NCBI RefSeq assembly: GCF_000424145.1
Contig: NZ_KE384138.1
Coordinates: 459,384-523,383 of the forward strand
Source: Butyrivibrio sp. AC2005
Lineage (GTDB): Bacteria; Bacillota; Clostridia; Lachnospirales; Lachnospiraceae
Reading direction: 5' to 3'
Length of the DNA stretch: 64,000 bases
Part shown: piece after piece, positions 35,397 through 44,278 of the stretch
How the letters are laid out: every line of letters starts with the position of its first letter
How positions within the stretch are numbered: the stretch's first letter is position 1
Notes under the pieces: generated by a model
What the model saw: only the letters and a program-made list of their open reading frames with translations
Database searches by the model: none
Told to the model about the DNA's origin: nothing
Program-made: the position numbers and the translations under genes

Positions 35397-36713
35397 TTAC
35401 AACTGGGTCATTACGAAGATATCGTAAATGGCTTTGATAGCTTTTTCGAAATCACGGTTCTCAACACCGATGATGATGTTAAGCTCTGATGAACCCTGGT
35501 CGATCATACGGCAGTTTACGTTCATATGAGCAAGTGCTGAGAAGATTCGTGCTGCAGTTCCGCGCTGTCTCTTCATACCGCGTCCAACGACTGCAATAAG
35601 CGCAAGATCTGACTCAATCTCAAGAAGATCGGGTTTTGCAAGTCTGTGAATTTCTGAAACAACTGCCTGCTCCTTGTCAATGAATTCATCCTGTGCAACG
35701 AACACTGTCATAGTATCAATTCCTGAAGGAACATGCTCGATTGAAATATTCTGGTCCTCAAAGGCCTGAAGAACCTTTCTTACAAATCCAACCTCTGAGT
35801 TCATCATATCCTTAAGGATATTCACACAGCAAAAGCCTTTCTTTCCGGCAACACCTGTGATTGTGTATTTGGATTTCTTTGCTGTTGATTCAACGATCCA
35901 GGTTCCGCTGTCCTCAGGTCTGTTGGTATTTCTGATGTTTATCGGAATGCCTTCTTTTCTTACTGGGAAGATCGCATCCTCATGGAGAACAGAAGCGCCC
36001 ATGTAAGCAAGCTCTCGAAGCTCTGTATAAGTGATTGTCTCAATCGGAGCAGGTCTGTCAATGATTCTGGGATCTGCAACAAGGAAACCGGAAACATCTG
36101 TCCAGTTCTCATATACATCTGCATGAATCGCTCTAGCAATGATAGAACCTGTTATATCTGAACCGCCTCTTGAAAAGGTCTTGATCTTTCCATCTTCATA
36201 AGCACCGTAGAAACCTGAAATAACAGCGTGCTCAACACCTGCAAGGCGCTTAGCCATTCTGCGGTTTGTAATTTCAGCATCAAAGCTTCCATCCTCATCA
36301 AAAAGCACTACCTCTGCAGGATCGATATACTCAAAGCCAAGATAATTGGCCATGATCTTACCATTTAAGAACTCACCTCTTGAAGCAGCGTAGTCGCTTC
36401 CCGCCTTAGCCTTAAAGTTCTTTTCAATCTCTACAAACTCTTCCTTCAAAGTAATCTTTAACTTAAGGCCCTTTATTATCTCATTGAATCTTGCCTCGAT
36501 TGCAGCAAGCTCCTTTGTAAAGTCCTTGCCTTTTTCCGCAAGCTCGTAGCACTGATAAAGCATATCAGTAACCTTGGTATCAAGGTTTGTTCTTTTTCCG
36601 GGAGCGGATACTACAACATATCTGCGCTCCTTGTCAGCCTTGATAATATTGGCTACCTTCTCAAACTGCTTCGCATCTGCACAGGAACTACCACCGAATT
36701 TTACTACTTTCAT
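35397..36713 (-). CDS. Aspartate kinase
   Basis: The 438-residue enzyme begins MKVVKFGGSSCADAKQF, the aspartokinase signature, and has FSRGGSDITGSIIARAI near 180 and two C-terminal ACT domains (about 305-435) for feedback control. Length is intermediate between usual LysC classes. GAGGAG lies upstream of the start. It catalyses the first step of the aspartate pathway for lysine, threonine and methionine. Homoserine dehydrogenase lies upstream in the same direction, separated by a 309-bp repeat block. Confidence 0.95.
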   Translation of the reverse strand: MKVVKFGGSSCADAKQFEKVANIIKADKERRYVVVSAPGKRTNLDTKVTDMLYQCYELAEKGKDFTKELAAIEARFNEIIKGLKLKITLKEEFVEIEKNFKAKAGSDYAASRGEFLNGKIMANYLGFEYIDPAEVVLFDEDGSFDAEITNRRMAKRLAGVEHAVISGFYGAYEDGKIKTFSRGGSDITGSIIARAIHADVYENWTDVSGFLVADPRIIDRPAPIETITYTELRELAYMGASVLHEDAIFPVRKEGIPINIRNTNRPEDSGTWIVESTAKKSKYTITGVAGKKGFCCVNILKDMMNSEVGFVRKVLQAFEDQNISIEHVPSGIDTMTVFVAQDEFIDKEQAVVSEIHRLAKPDLLEIESDLALIAVVGRGMKRQRGTAARIFSALAHMNVNCRMIDQGSSELNIIIGVENRDFEKAIKAIYDIFVMTQL

Positions 36714-36733
36714 TTTTTCACTCCTCTATTTTT

Positions 36734-37015
36734 CCCCTCATCCGTCAGCTTCGCTGACACCTTCCCCCCAAGGGGAAGGCTTTTGTTTTTTGCCTTCCCC
36801 CTCTGGGGAATGCTTTTGTTTTTTGCCTTCCCCCCAAGGGGAATGCTTTTGTTTTTTGCCTTCCCCCCAAGGGGAATGCTTTTGTTTTTTTGCCTTCCCC
36901 CTTTGGGGAATGCTTTTGTTTTTTGCCTTCCCCCTTTGGGGCGCTAATCGTCCGGGGGACGATTGTTCAGCGCGGACCGAAGCGAAGACAGGTGGCGCAA
37001 AGCACCGGATGAGGG
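36734..37015. repeat. Repeat block between homoserine dehydrogenase and aspartate kinase
   Basis: A dispersed repeat (36734-36780) is followed by about five 33-bp units of type GGGGAATGCTTTTGTTTTTT-GCCTTCCCC, then an inverted, interrupted copy ending at 37015. The interruption is its own hairpin GCGCTAATCGTCC...GGACGATT...AGCGC. This fills the whole 309-bp gap; no gene is present. Confidence 0.85.
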
Positions 37016-37022
37016 CTTATTA

Positions 37023-38228
37023 TCACAATAATCTCAAATATCCCTTAGCGCCGCTAAGCTTCTCAAATTTCTCTGCAAAATCGCGCTCTGACATCTCAGG
37101 TGATACAAATGCAAACTCACCGTTAACCTTACTGCAGACTACTTCCTTTATATCTCCGAAAAGCTCACGTGCACTGCTCTCTCCGGCAGCATCGCATCTT
37201 ACAAAGAAGTTTCTGACGTCATCATTTATAGAAGCAACTTCAGCGGGAACATTTTTCATATTCCAGTCGATATGCTTGCCCTTGTGACGGACAATATCAA
37301 TGACATCCGCAACAACAGCTGAAGCTGTAGCCTTTTTTCCTGCTCCCTTACCGTAATACATTACATCACCGAGCATGTTGCCGTGAACATTGATTGCATT
37401 AAATACGCCGTTTACATTTGCAAGTGCCTCATCAAAAGGAATAAGGAAAGGAGCAACCATTGCAAAGAACTTTCCATCCTCTCGCTTGCAGCTTCCAAGA
37501 AGCTTGATTGCCATATGAAGCTCTCTGGCATACTCGAAATCCTCACCGGTAATCTTGGTAATTCCTTCTGTATAGATATCCTCGTGCTTAACAAACTGAC
37601 CACTCATTATGGAAGCAAGGATTGCAGTCTTTCTGCACGCATCATGACCTTCAATATCAGCTTCGGGATTTCTCTCAGCGTAGCCCTTATCCTGAGCAAC
37701 CTTTAATACGCTGTCAAAATCAGCACCTTCCTGATCCATCTTGGTCAGAATATAGTTTGTTGTTCCGTTTAAGATTCCTGTGATAGAATCAAGTCTCTCA
37801 TGACGGATAGAATCGTTCATAGAGCGAAGCACCGGAATTCCGCCGCCTACACTTGCCTCAAACAGGTAGCTTACGTTGTTCTTTTTAGCAAGCTCAACAA
37901 GCTCAGGTCCGTGAGCTGCAACGAGCTCCTTGTTGGAAGTGCACACGCTCTTTCCGCTCTCAAGCGCCTTCTTGGAAAAAGTGAAAGCCGGCTCAATTCC
38001 TCCCATAGTTTCACATATTACCTCGACTTCAGGATCGCTCACGATCACTTCAAAATCGTGAATCACTTTATCTTCATGCTTATCTCCGGGGAAATCGCGA
38101 AGATCCAGTATGTATTTAATCTCTACCTTGTCACCTGCGCTGTCCTCAACATGTTCTGCGTTTACATCCAGAACTTCTGCGACACCGCTTCCCACTGTGC
38201 CGTACCCCAATACTGCAATCTTTGTCAT
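37023..38228 (-). CDS. hom: Homoserine dehydrogenase
   Basis: The start at 38228 follows AGGAGG, giving 401 residues. The NAD(P)-binding motif GYGTVGSGVAEVL is at the N-terminus and the catalytic region GILNGTTNYILTKM...AQDKGYAERNPEADIEGHDA is near 165-205. A short C-terminal regulatory region follows, without a clear full ACT domain. It reduces aspartate semialdehyde to homoserine. The ACT-domain gene lies 69 bases upstream and probably shares the transcript. Confidence 0.95.
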   Translation of the reverse strand: MTKIAVLGYGTVGSGVAEVLDVNAEHVEDSAGDKVEIKYILDLRDFPGDKHEDKVIHDFEVIVSDPEVEVICETMGGIEPAFTFSKKALESGKSVCTSNKELVAAHGPELVELAKKNNVSYLFEASVGGGIPVLRSMNDSIRHERLDSITGILNGTTNYILTKMDQEGADFDSVLKVAQDKGYAERNPEADIEGHDACRKTAILASIMSGQFVKHEDIYTEGITKITGEDFEYARELHMAIKLLGSCKREDGKFFAMVAPFLIPFDEALANVNGVFNAINVHGNMLGDVMYYGKGAGKKATASAVVADVIDIVRHKGKHIDWNMKNVPAEVASINDDVRNFFVRCDAAGESSARELFGDIKEVVCSKVNGEFAFVSPEMSERDFAEKFEKLSGAKGYLRLL

Positions 38229-38297
38229 TTTGACTTCCTCCTGTAGATAAATTTTTCCATAAACCAAGCCAGATAAAACCGGCTGAGTATTTACAAC

Positions 38298-38750
38298 TTA
38301 CACTTCTGCGCTTCTGCCAATAATCTGTACATTATGTACACGTGGCGAAGACTTCAATTTTCCAATCATATCTGCCATATCGCTTGTAGTCGGCAAAACC
38401 TGTATTCCTACCGACAGTGCCGCAACCCCGTTATAGGGTATGGCCTGATGCACCGTCAGGATATTTGCTCCGCATCCCGATATTATTTTCAAAACATCAG
38501 ACAGCACTCCAAGCTCATCATCCATCTGCAAATTGAGTGTCAGGGTTGTGCCCTGTAGACTATCGTGAAATTCATAGATATCATCTTTATATTTGTAAAA
38601 AGAACTACGACTGATCCCCAGGCGCTCCGAAGCCTCATTAACCGTTTTGCATTTCCCTGTATCCAAAAGCTTCTTGGCTTCAAGGACCTTTAGCAAAACT
38701 TCAGGAACTGCCTGCTTTTTCAGCACGTAGTACGCTGTCTCTTCCTTCAT
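38298..38750 (-). CDS. UPF0735-type ACT domain protein
   Basis: The 150-residue product has an N-terminal HTH-like region (KTVNEASERLGISRSSFYKYKDDIYEF) and a C-terminal ACT domain (about 70-145, TLTLNLQMDDELGVLSDVLKII). This is the UPF0735 family, sometimes called PheB, commonly next to hom or phe genes. It probably senses an amino acid and may regulate the adjacent hom. The role is inferred from context. Confidence 0.88.
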   Translation of the reverse strand: MKEETAYYVLKKQAVPEVLLKVLEAKKLLDTGKCKTVNEASERLGISRSSFYKYKDDIYEFHDSLQGTTLTLNLQMDDELGVLSDVLKIISGCGANILTVHQAIPYNGVAALSVGIQVLPTTSDMADMIGKLKSSPRVHNVQIIGRSAEV

Positions 38751-38894
38751 ATTCTGTTCCTCATGAAATATTTAAGATGTCCATGGAAAGACATATGCGA
38801 TATTTGTTCTTGTACCGCGGACATTTGTACGTCCATGAACGATATTATCACAGAACAGATTTTAACGCAAGCACTTTAGCAAATTAAATTGTAA

Positions 38895-38919
38895 AAGGAG
38901 ATGCATTACACATCTCCTT
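38895..38919 (-). terminator. Terminator overlapping the dapF stop codon
   Basis: On the minus strand AAGGAGATG and CATCTCCTT form a perfect 9-bp stem followed by TTAC; the dapF TAA lies in the 7-base loop. The stem's left arm is coding sequence. Confidence 0.65.
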
Positions 38920-39772
38920 CAAATACCGTTGTCGCAGGACCGGTCATATAAACCACATTTTCTTCCCTGTCCCATTTACATTTTATTTCTCCGCCCCTGA
39001 CATGTACCGTTATGTTGTCAGAGGTATGGTCGTTCAATACACATGCCACTACTGTAGCGCAGCATCCCGTTCCGCAGGCCAGCGTCTCACCTGTACCACG
39101 TTCCCAAACACGCATATGAACATTCTCCCTGTCATCGATAGTCACAAATTCCGTATTGATGCCCTTAGGGAAGAACGCATGGCGCTCAAACCTTGGTCCT
39201 ATCTTTTCAAGGTCAAGTGTGTCAATATCAACACCTCTGTTCAGGAAAACAACAGCGTGCGGATTACCCATGGACACACAGGTAATTGAATACTCTCTGT
39301 CCAAAACCTTTATCGGATAGTTTACCACCTGCTTTGCAGCCATTGCTCTCGCATCCGGCAGTGAAACCGGGATCTCTGCAGGCGCAAGTATAGGTGCACC
39401 CATATTTACCCGTACGCTCGTAACTATATCGTCTTCAGTCTTAAGATCGAGGATTCTCACTCTTCCTCCGCTTACTATGCGGAGCTTTTTCTTATCAGTA
39501 AGTCCCTTATCATAGACGAATTTTGCCACGCATCGAATTCCGTTTCCGCACATCTCGGAATAAGAACCATCCGCATTGTACATCTCCATCTCGAAGTCAG
39601 CCAGGTCATCTTCGAATTTATTTATGAAAATTACACCGTCTCCTCCAACACCGAAATGTCTGTCACTAAGGAGCTTTACAAGATCCGGCTTATCTTCTTT
39701 TTCAACTTTTTCCTTGCTGCCATCGATATAGATATAATCATTACCACAGCCATGCATTTTAGTGAAGTGCAT
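38906..39772 (-). CDS. dapF: Diaminopimelate epimerase
   Basis: The start at 39772 follows GGAGA and gives the canonical N-terminus MHFTKMHGCGNDYIYID. The 288-residue enzyme has both catalytic Cys motifs, EMCGNGIRC near 80 and ACGTGCCATVVA near 230. It interconverts LL- and meso-diaminopimelate for lysine and peptidoglycan. It lies 155 bases upstream of the ACT gene, with a terminator at its end, so it is a separate transcript in the same direction. Confidence 0.96.
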   Translation of the reverse strand: MHFTKMHGCGNDYIYIDGSKEKVEKEDKPDLVKLLSDRHFGVGGDGVIFINKFEDDLADFEMEMYNADGSYSEMCGNGIRCVAKFVYDKGLTDKKKLRIVSGGRVRILDLKTEDDIVTSVRVNMGAPILAPAEIPVSLPDARAMAAKQVVNYPIKVLDREYSITCVSMGNPHAVVFLNRGVDIDTLDLEKIGPRFERHAFFPKGINTEFVTIDDRENVHMRVWERGTGETLACGTGCCATVVACVLNDHTSDNITVHVRGGEIKCKWDREENVVYMTGPATTVFEGDV

Positions 39773-39913
39773 AAAATCAGGTCTCCAATCATTAGTATAT
39801 AAATGATTATACCCACTATTATTTTTATATGTCAAAAGAAAATGAAAGCCCCGGACTATACTCGCCCGGAGCCTTCTGCCCAAATGTTTCGCTCGTTCAG
39901 AAAAAGGTCTTTT

Positions 39914-41239
39914 TTAGTCGGATGTTTTCTTTCCTATCACAGAGCCGAAGTTCTCACCTGATGTCAAGGATCCATGACATACAATGTTCCCATCCTTATC
40001 ATATTCGAAGGTTATAACCGCCACAAAATTATCTTCCACAAGAGTGCATACTCCTGTGCTCTCATCATATCCTTGAAGCTCTTTCTCAGTCCAAAGGACA
40101 TTTTCTCCGGTCTCCTTTCTGGTTTCACCGGTAGAACTTATTATCTCAATGGTCATCGTATAATGTCCTATAACTTCCTGAAGTGACGGAACCTTTTTGG
40201 CATCCTCTGCCTTAGGCGCAGTATTTCCTGAAGTTGTCGGTTCTGTATTTCCTGTAGTTGTGGGTTCAGTTTCAACCTCTGTCATAGGTCCATCATCATT
40301 CTGCGAAGTAGGCGTAGCCGAACTTCCCTGATATTTTGCGTCAGCAAGCATTGCAGGGATAAATCTCTTCACTGTCTCCGATGCAAGATACGGCTGCGTG
40401 AAACCAAAATAGTAATAATTGCGGTCAATGATAGTCATATAGCAATACAGACACATACTGCTTGGCATACTTGCATCCATAAAGGATGATTCGCACACAA
40501 TGCCCTGCGTTCCACCAATATTGGCTCTGTCTTTTCTTACCACATACTTTGAATTCCTGTTGTAGTATTCTTCGAAATAGTCGAGAATTTCCTCATCGCT
40601 CATATTGTCATAGTCAGAGCCTGTCAGCTTCTCCGCATGAATCAGCATAAAAGCAGGAATATCCGGAGTAAAGTAGTAGAAAAGTGTATCGGCATCCTCA
40701 TTTTTTATAAGCTTTGTGGAATCCTTAAAGGTCAGATCCCCATATGTATTTTCATTATCTAATGCAGGAACCTCTAACGCATAATCAGGATAAGAGATTC
40801 TAAAATCATTATCTGATGTCTCAAGTCTGAAAGCATGCGCATAGATATCACTCTGAATAAAATCTATCTCAGGAAGCCTTAAATCAGGATTAACGCCATT
40901 GTATTTTCCAAATACACGGACATCCTTTCCTACAGCCTCCTGCACCAGCGACCAGTAATTACTTGTACCACCGGCGCCGCAGTAAGCTGCCCAGTTACCT
41001 TCAGCAGTCTTCACAATAATAGATTTGGAAACATTATCAAAATCAATTGCTTTTCCTTCTATCCAAATAAGACTCTCTTTAAGTGAATCATTGTTTGCTG
41101 CATATTTTGCATAATCAGTGGCTCTCTCAAAGTCCTCTGTATACATTGCTTCTGTATTATCAGCTGCAAAAGCTGTAACCGGCAAAAGTGAAACAGTAAT
41201 CAGTAAAATAAGTATGCTTGCAAAAATCCTTTTTTTCAT
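39914..41239 (-). CDS. Secreted protein of unknown function
   Basis: The 441-residue product has a signal peptide (residues 1-25, MKKRIFASILILLITVSLLPVTAFA) and follows AAAAAGGAG. Residues about 30-110 and 130-300 look like two globular parts; a Thr/Asn/Glu linker with EPTTTGNTEPTTSGNT lies near 320-345, and a beta-rich C-terminal part follows. I do not recognise a family. A minus-strand TATAAT at 41309-41314 and a hairpin (GTGCGGGAA/TTCCCCCAC near 41259) lie in its leader. Confidence 0.75.
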   Translation of the reverse strand: MKKRIFASILILLITVSLLPVTAFAADNTEAMYTEDFERATDYAKYAANNDSLKESLIWIEGKAIDFDNVSKSIIVKTAEGNWAAYCGAGGTSNYWSLVQEAVGKDVRVFGKYNGVNPDLRLPEIDFIQSDIYAHAFRLETSDNDFRISYPDYALEVPALDNENTYGDLTFKDSTKLIKNEDADTLFYYFTPDIPAFMLIHAEKLTGSDYDNMSDEEILDYFEEYYNRNSKYVVRKDRANIGGTQGIVCESSFMDASMPSSMCLYCYMTIIDRNYYYFGFTQPYLASETVKRFIPAMLADAKYQGSSATPTSQNDDGPMTEVETEPTTTGNTEPTTSGNTAPKAEDAKKVPSLQEVIGHYTMTIEIISSTGETRKETGENVLWTEKELQGYDESTGVCTLVEDNFVAVITFEYDKDGNIVCHGSLTSGENFGSVIGKKTSD

Positions 41240-41335
41240 ATGCGCACTCCTTTTTGTGGCAGTGCGGGAAATGCTTCCCCCACAGTACTTCGGGTTCTTT
41301 GTGCTGTCATTATATCATCCATAAAGACAAAAAAG

Positions 41336-41377
41336 ATGCGTGTCACAAAAATGTCATCGACATTTTAGGACACGCAT
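41336..41377 (-). terminator. Terminator of the methyltransferase gene
   Basis: ATGCGTGTC and GACACGCAT enclose a second stem AAAATGTC/GACATTTT; the minus strand continues CTTTTTTG. It lies 50 bases after the methyltransferase stop. Confidence 0.85.
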
Positions 41378-41429
41378 ATAATATTTAGATTTTATTTATA
41401 AATTATTGTTTTTCATTCAAGGCAGGAAT

Positions 41430-42347
41430 CTATAAATTCTTCCCATGCTCCCTGGCAAGCACGTAAATTCTCTCACTCTCCTCAGTGGGCTCCTCATGAG
41501 TGTCTGCATCAATTGCAGTAATAAAGGTCATGCCGGACTGTTCGACAAACTGTCTCATTTCATCCAGAGTATACCCCCTTTGGAGATGTGTTTCTATCGA
41601 TCTCTCAAATAGCTCGTCACCGGAATCATGTATACCCTCTCCGACCTTATTATCAGAACCTCGCACATCCTTCTTCACAAACAAAGTAAGATCATACTCA
41701 TTTATATTAGTATCAACATCAAAGAAATTTTCCCAGATAAAACTGCAGTCCTCTCTGTTCTCAGCAATAGTTACATTGCCGATTACATCCCTGTACTTAT
41801 GAAGAGTATTGAAATCAAACAGGAAAAGTCCGCCCGGATACAGGTAGTTATTAACCTTTGTAAAGGTCTTCCTTATCTGCTCATCCTCAATAAGATAATT
41901 GATGCTGTCACATACACTCACAATTGTTCCCGCGGTACAGAAAAGATCCATATCACACATATCCTGTTCGAGGTACATGATATCAAGACCTGCCTTCTCC
42001 ATCTTGCTTCTGGCAATTCCAAGCATATCTCCGGAATTATCAATTCCTATCATGTCATAGCCAAGCTTAGCCATCTCCTCGGTAAAGCTCCCTGTTCCGC
42101 AACCAAGCTCAACCACCAGGTTCTTCTCCTGTAACAGAAGCTTTTCCCTATCCTCCTCGCCGCCAGCGGACTCCTCATAGTCCGAATCTGCTTCAGCCGC
42201 AATCTCTGAATCTTCTCCAGTTTTCTTATAAGGAACAGAAATCCCATATCCTGAAATGAGCCGCGATATATACGCAGCCCAATCATGATATGGGGTCTCA
42301 TCCATAAATTCATCATATACTTTTGCAAAATCTGTATAGGCTTCCAT
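41430..42347 (-). CDS. Class I SAM-dependent methyltransferase
   Basis: The 305-residue product follows AGGAGG. Motif I VVELGCGTGSFTEEMAKLG is near 92 and the acidic motif II IDNSGDML follows; FLFDFNTLHKY is motif IV/V-like. An acidic insert (residues about 45-75, DSEIAAEADSDYEESAGGEEDRE) precedes motif I and is unusual. The substrate is not predictable. The membrane exporter gene is 68 bases upstream. Confidence 0.88.
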   Translation of the reverse strand: MEAYTDFAKVYDEFMDETPYHDWAAYISRLISGYGISVPYKKTGEDSEIAAEADSDYEESAGGEEDREKLLLQEKNLVVELGCGTGSFTEEMAKLGYDMIGIDNSGDMLGIARSKMEKAGLDIMYLEQDMCDMDLFCTAGTIVSVCDSINYLIEDEQIRKTFTKVNNYLYPGGLFLFDFNTLHKYRDVIGNVTIAENREDCSFIWENFFDVDTNINEYDLTLFVKKDVRGSDNKVGEGIHDSGDELFERSIETHLQRGYTLDEMRQFVEQSGMTFITAIDADTHEEPTEESERIYVLAREHGKNL

Positions 42348-42415
42348 AATTGCCTCCTGTATCTACAGATTATTTTAATGCATTCTTGATCAAATAGCCA
42401 GACACGTTTGGGGTA

Positions 42416-42910
42416 TCAGCCTGCAACACCCATGATAGCGCTGGCTGTTACAAAGCTTATAATGCCCATAATAGTACCGGCAAGAGCTATGCCTCCGATA
42501 ACTGCCATAACACTCTTCTTGAAATCCATATCAAGAATAGAAGCTGCAAGTGTACCTGTCCATGCGCCAGTGCCGGGAACAGGAATACCTACAAAGAGAA
42601 GCAGTGCCCAATAAAGACCGCCACCTGCCTTTTCCTGGAGCTTCATTCCACCCTTCTCACCCTTAGTAAGGCAGAAGTTAAAGAAACCACCAATAATCGG
42701 CTTATCCTTTCCCCATTCAAGAATTCTTCTTGCAAAGAAGAAAATAAAAGGCATCGGGATCATATTGCCAATAGCAATAATTATGTATGCTAATAAAAGA
42801 TTAAAGCCAGGAGTTGCCGCTTTAATTCCATGAGCTATCGGAATAGCACCTCTAAGCTCAAAAAGCGGAACCATAGACCAAAAGAACACAATCAAATACT
42901 TCTTAAACAT
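42416..42910 (-). CDS. COG2426-type small multidrug export protein family
   Basis: The 164-residue product has four to five membrane helices. ELRGAIPIAHGIKAATPG near 20, and GVPVPGTGAWTG-like IPVPGTGAWTGTLAA near 112 are hallmarks of COG2426, annotated as small multidrug exporters though function is poorly tested. The ribosome site is AAAGG. Same direction as the methyltransferase gene. Confidence 0.85.
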   Translation of the reverse strand: MFKKYLIVFFWSMVPLFELRGAIPIAHGIKAATPGFNLLLAYIIIAIGNMIPMPFIFFFARRILEWGKDKPIIGGFFNFCLTKGEKGGMKLQEKAGGGLYWALLLFVGIPVPGTGAWTGTLAASILDMDFKKSVMAVIGGIALAGTIMGIISFVTASAIMGVAG

Positions 42911-43117
42911 TTATTAAAGCCTTTCTAAAAAACCCACATTGTCCGTTCATAATAAAATAAACAAACAAATATAAAACACTCCAATGCAAGATTTTACCAA
43001 AAGGAACCTAATCCGACAAGTATTATTTAACAAGCCTCTATTTATGCGGTTCTCCATGGTATGCGTAACACAAACACAAATTTCCGGTACCCATATCGTG
43101 GGCGGACTTTTGGAATA

Positions 43118-44179
43118 CTATGACAGGTAGTCCTTAAGGAAGGCTATTAGTTTGTCCATCTCCTCGTCCGTGCCGATGGTTATTCTAAGATGGTTGTAAA
43201 TTCTGTCGGTGCTCCAGTGCCTTACATAAATTCCTTCCTTTTTAAGCGCAAGGAAAAGCTCTTCACCGGATACCTTATAGTGTTTCGCAAAAATGAAATT
43301 CGCCTTGGAATCCGGGAAGGAGAATCCAAGTGATTGCAATTCCTTCTTTACCCGCTCCCTGGTTGCAACTATCTTTGCACAGGTAGCCTTGAAATATGCA
43401 TCATCCTCTATTGCTGCAACGCCCAAATCAAGAGAAGGCCTGTTCATAGTATAGGAATTGAATGAAAATTTTGCATCCTTCATATATCCAATCAGTTTTT
43501 TGGATCCAAAGGCATAGCCGATTCTCATACCTGCCATTGCACGTGATTTGGAGAAGGTCTGCACGATCAGAATGTTATCATATTTTTTTATAAGAGGAAG
43601 TGCGCTCTCCCCACCAAAATCGATATATGCCTCATCTATAATGACTACAGAATTTCTGTTATGCTTTACGAGCTCTTCCAGTTTGCTCACAGGTTCATAG
43701 ATTCCAACAGGTGCATTGGGATTAGCGATTATCACTCCTCCGTTTGGATGCTTTTCTTCATAGTAGTCCTCAAAGTTAATCCTGAAATCATCATCAAGCG
43801 GAATCTTTTTATATGGAACCTTGTATAATTCAGCCCATACATCATAAAAGGAATAGGTTATATCAGGAAACAAAATGGGCTTATCAGAATTGAAAAAAGT
43901 AAGATAAGCCATAGACAGCACATCATCAGAACCCACTCCTACAAAAATCTGATCCTCCGGTACACTATAGTATTTTGAAAGTGCATCCACCAGGACAGAA
44001 GCCTCAGGATCGGGATACAATCTCATATCCTCATACTTCATTGACTCTAAAAGCTTTCTCACACCTGGTGCCGGCGGATAAGGGCATTCATTTGTGTTAA
44101 GTTTTATTATATTTTTATCCTGGGGCTGTTCTCCCGGAACATAGGGAACAACCCTTCTTACTGCCTTTTCCCAACTCAT
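43118..44179 (-). CDS. hisC: Histidinol-phosphate aminotransferase family
   Basis: The start at 44179 follows GGAGG, giving 353 residues. It is a class I/II PLP aminotransferase with NTNECPYPP, NPNAPVGIY, DEAYIDFG and the PLP lysine in QTFSKSRAMAGMRIG. HisC converts imidazole-acetol phosphate to histidinol phosphate. No other his genes are present, so a broader aromatic or HisC-like role cannot be excluded. Confidence 0.88.
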   Translation of the reverse strand: MSWEKAVRRVVPYVPGEQPQDKNIIKLNTNECPYPPAPGVRKLLESMKYEDMRLYPDPEASVLVDALSKYYSVPEDQIFVGVGSDDVLSMAYLTFFNSDKPILFPDITYSFYDVWAELYKVPYKKIPLDDDFRINFEDYYEEKHPNGGVIIANPNAPVGIYEPVSKLEELVKHNRNSVVIIDEAYIDFGGESALPLIKKYDNILIVQTFSKSRAMAGMRIGYAFGSKKLIGYMKDAKFSFNSYTMNRPSLDLGVAAIEDDAYFKATCAKIVATRERVKKELQSLGFSFPDSKANFIFAKHYKVSGEELFLALKKEGIYVRHWSTDRIYNHLRITIGTDEEMDKLIAFLKDYLS

Positions 44180-44278
44180 TTTCAGCCTCCGATTCTGTAA
44201 AATCACTTATTTGTAACATTGTTCATAATATCACACCAAAGTATAAATATACAATTCAATGTTATATTTATGCATCAT

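Noticed and set aside
36574..37287. 237-codon plus-strand frame across the hom-aspartate kinase gap
   Set aside because: It is antisense to both enzymes and its middle is repeat-encoded Pro/Phe-rich sequence.
37023..38297. Lysine, threonine or T-box leader expected near hom and aspartate kinase
   Set aside because: No T-box sequence (TGGNACCGCG) or lysine riboswitch core was found in either upstream gap.
44180..44278. T-box or his leader upstream of hisC
   Set aside because: The gap is short, AT-rich and lacks T-box or His-codon features.
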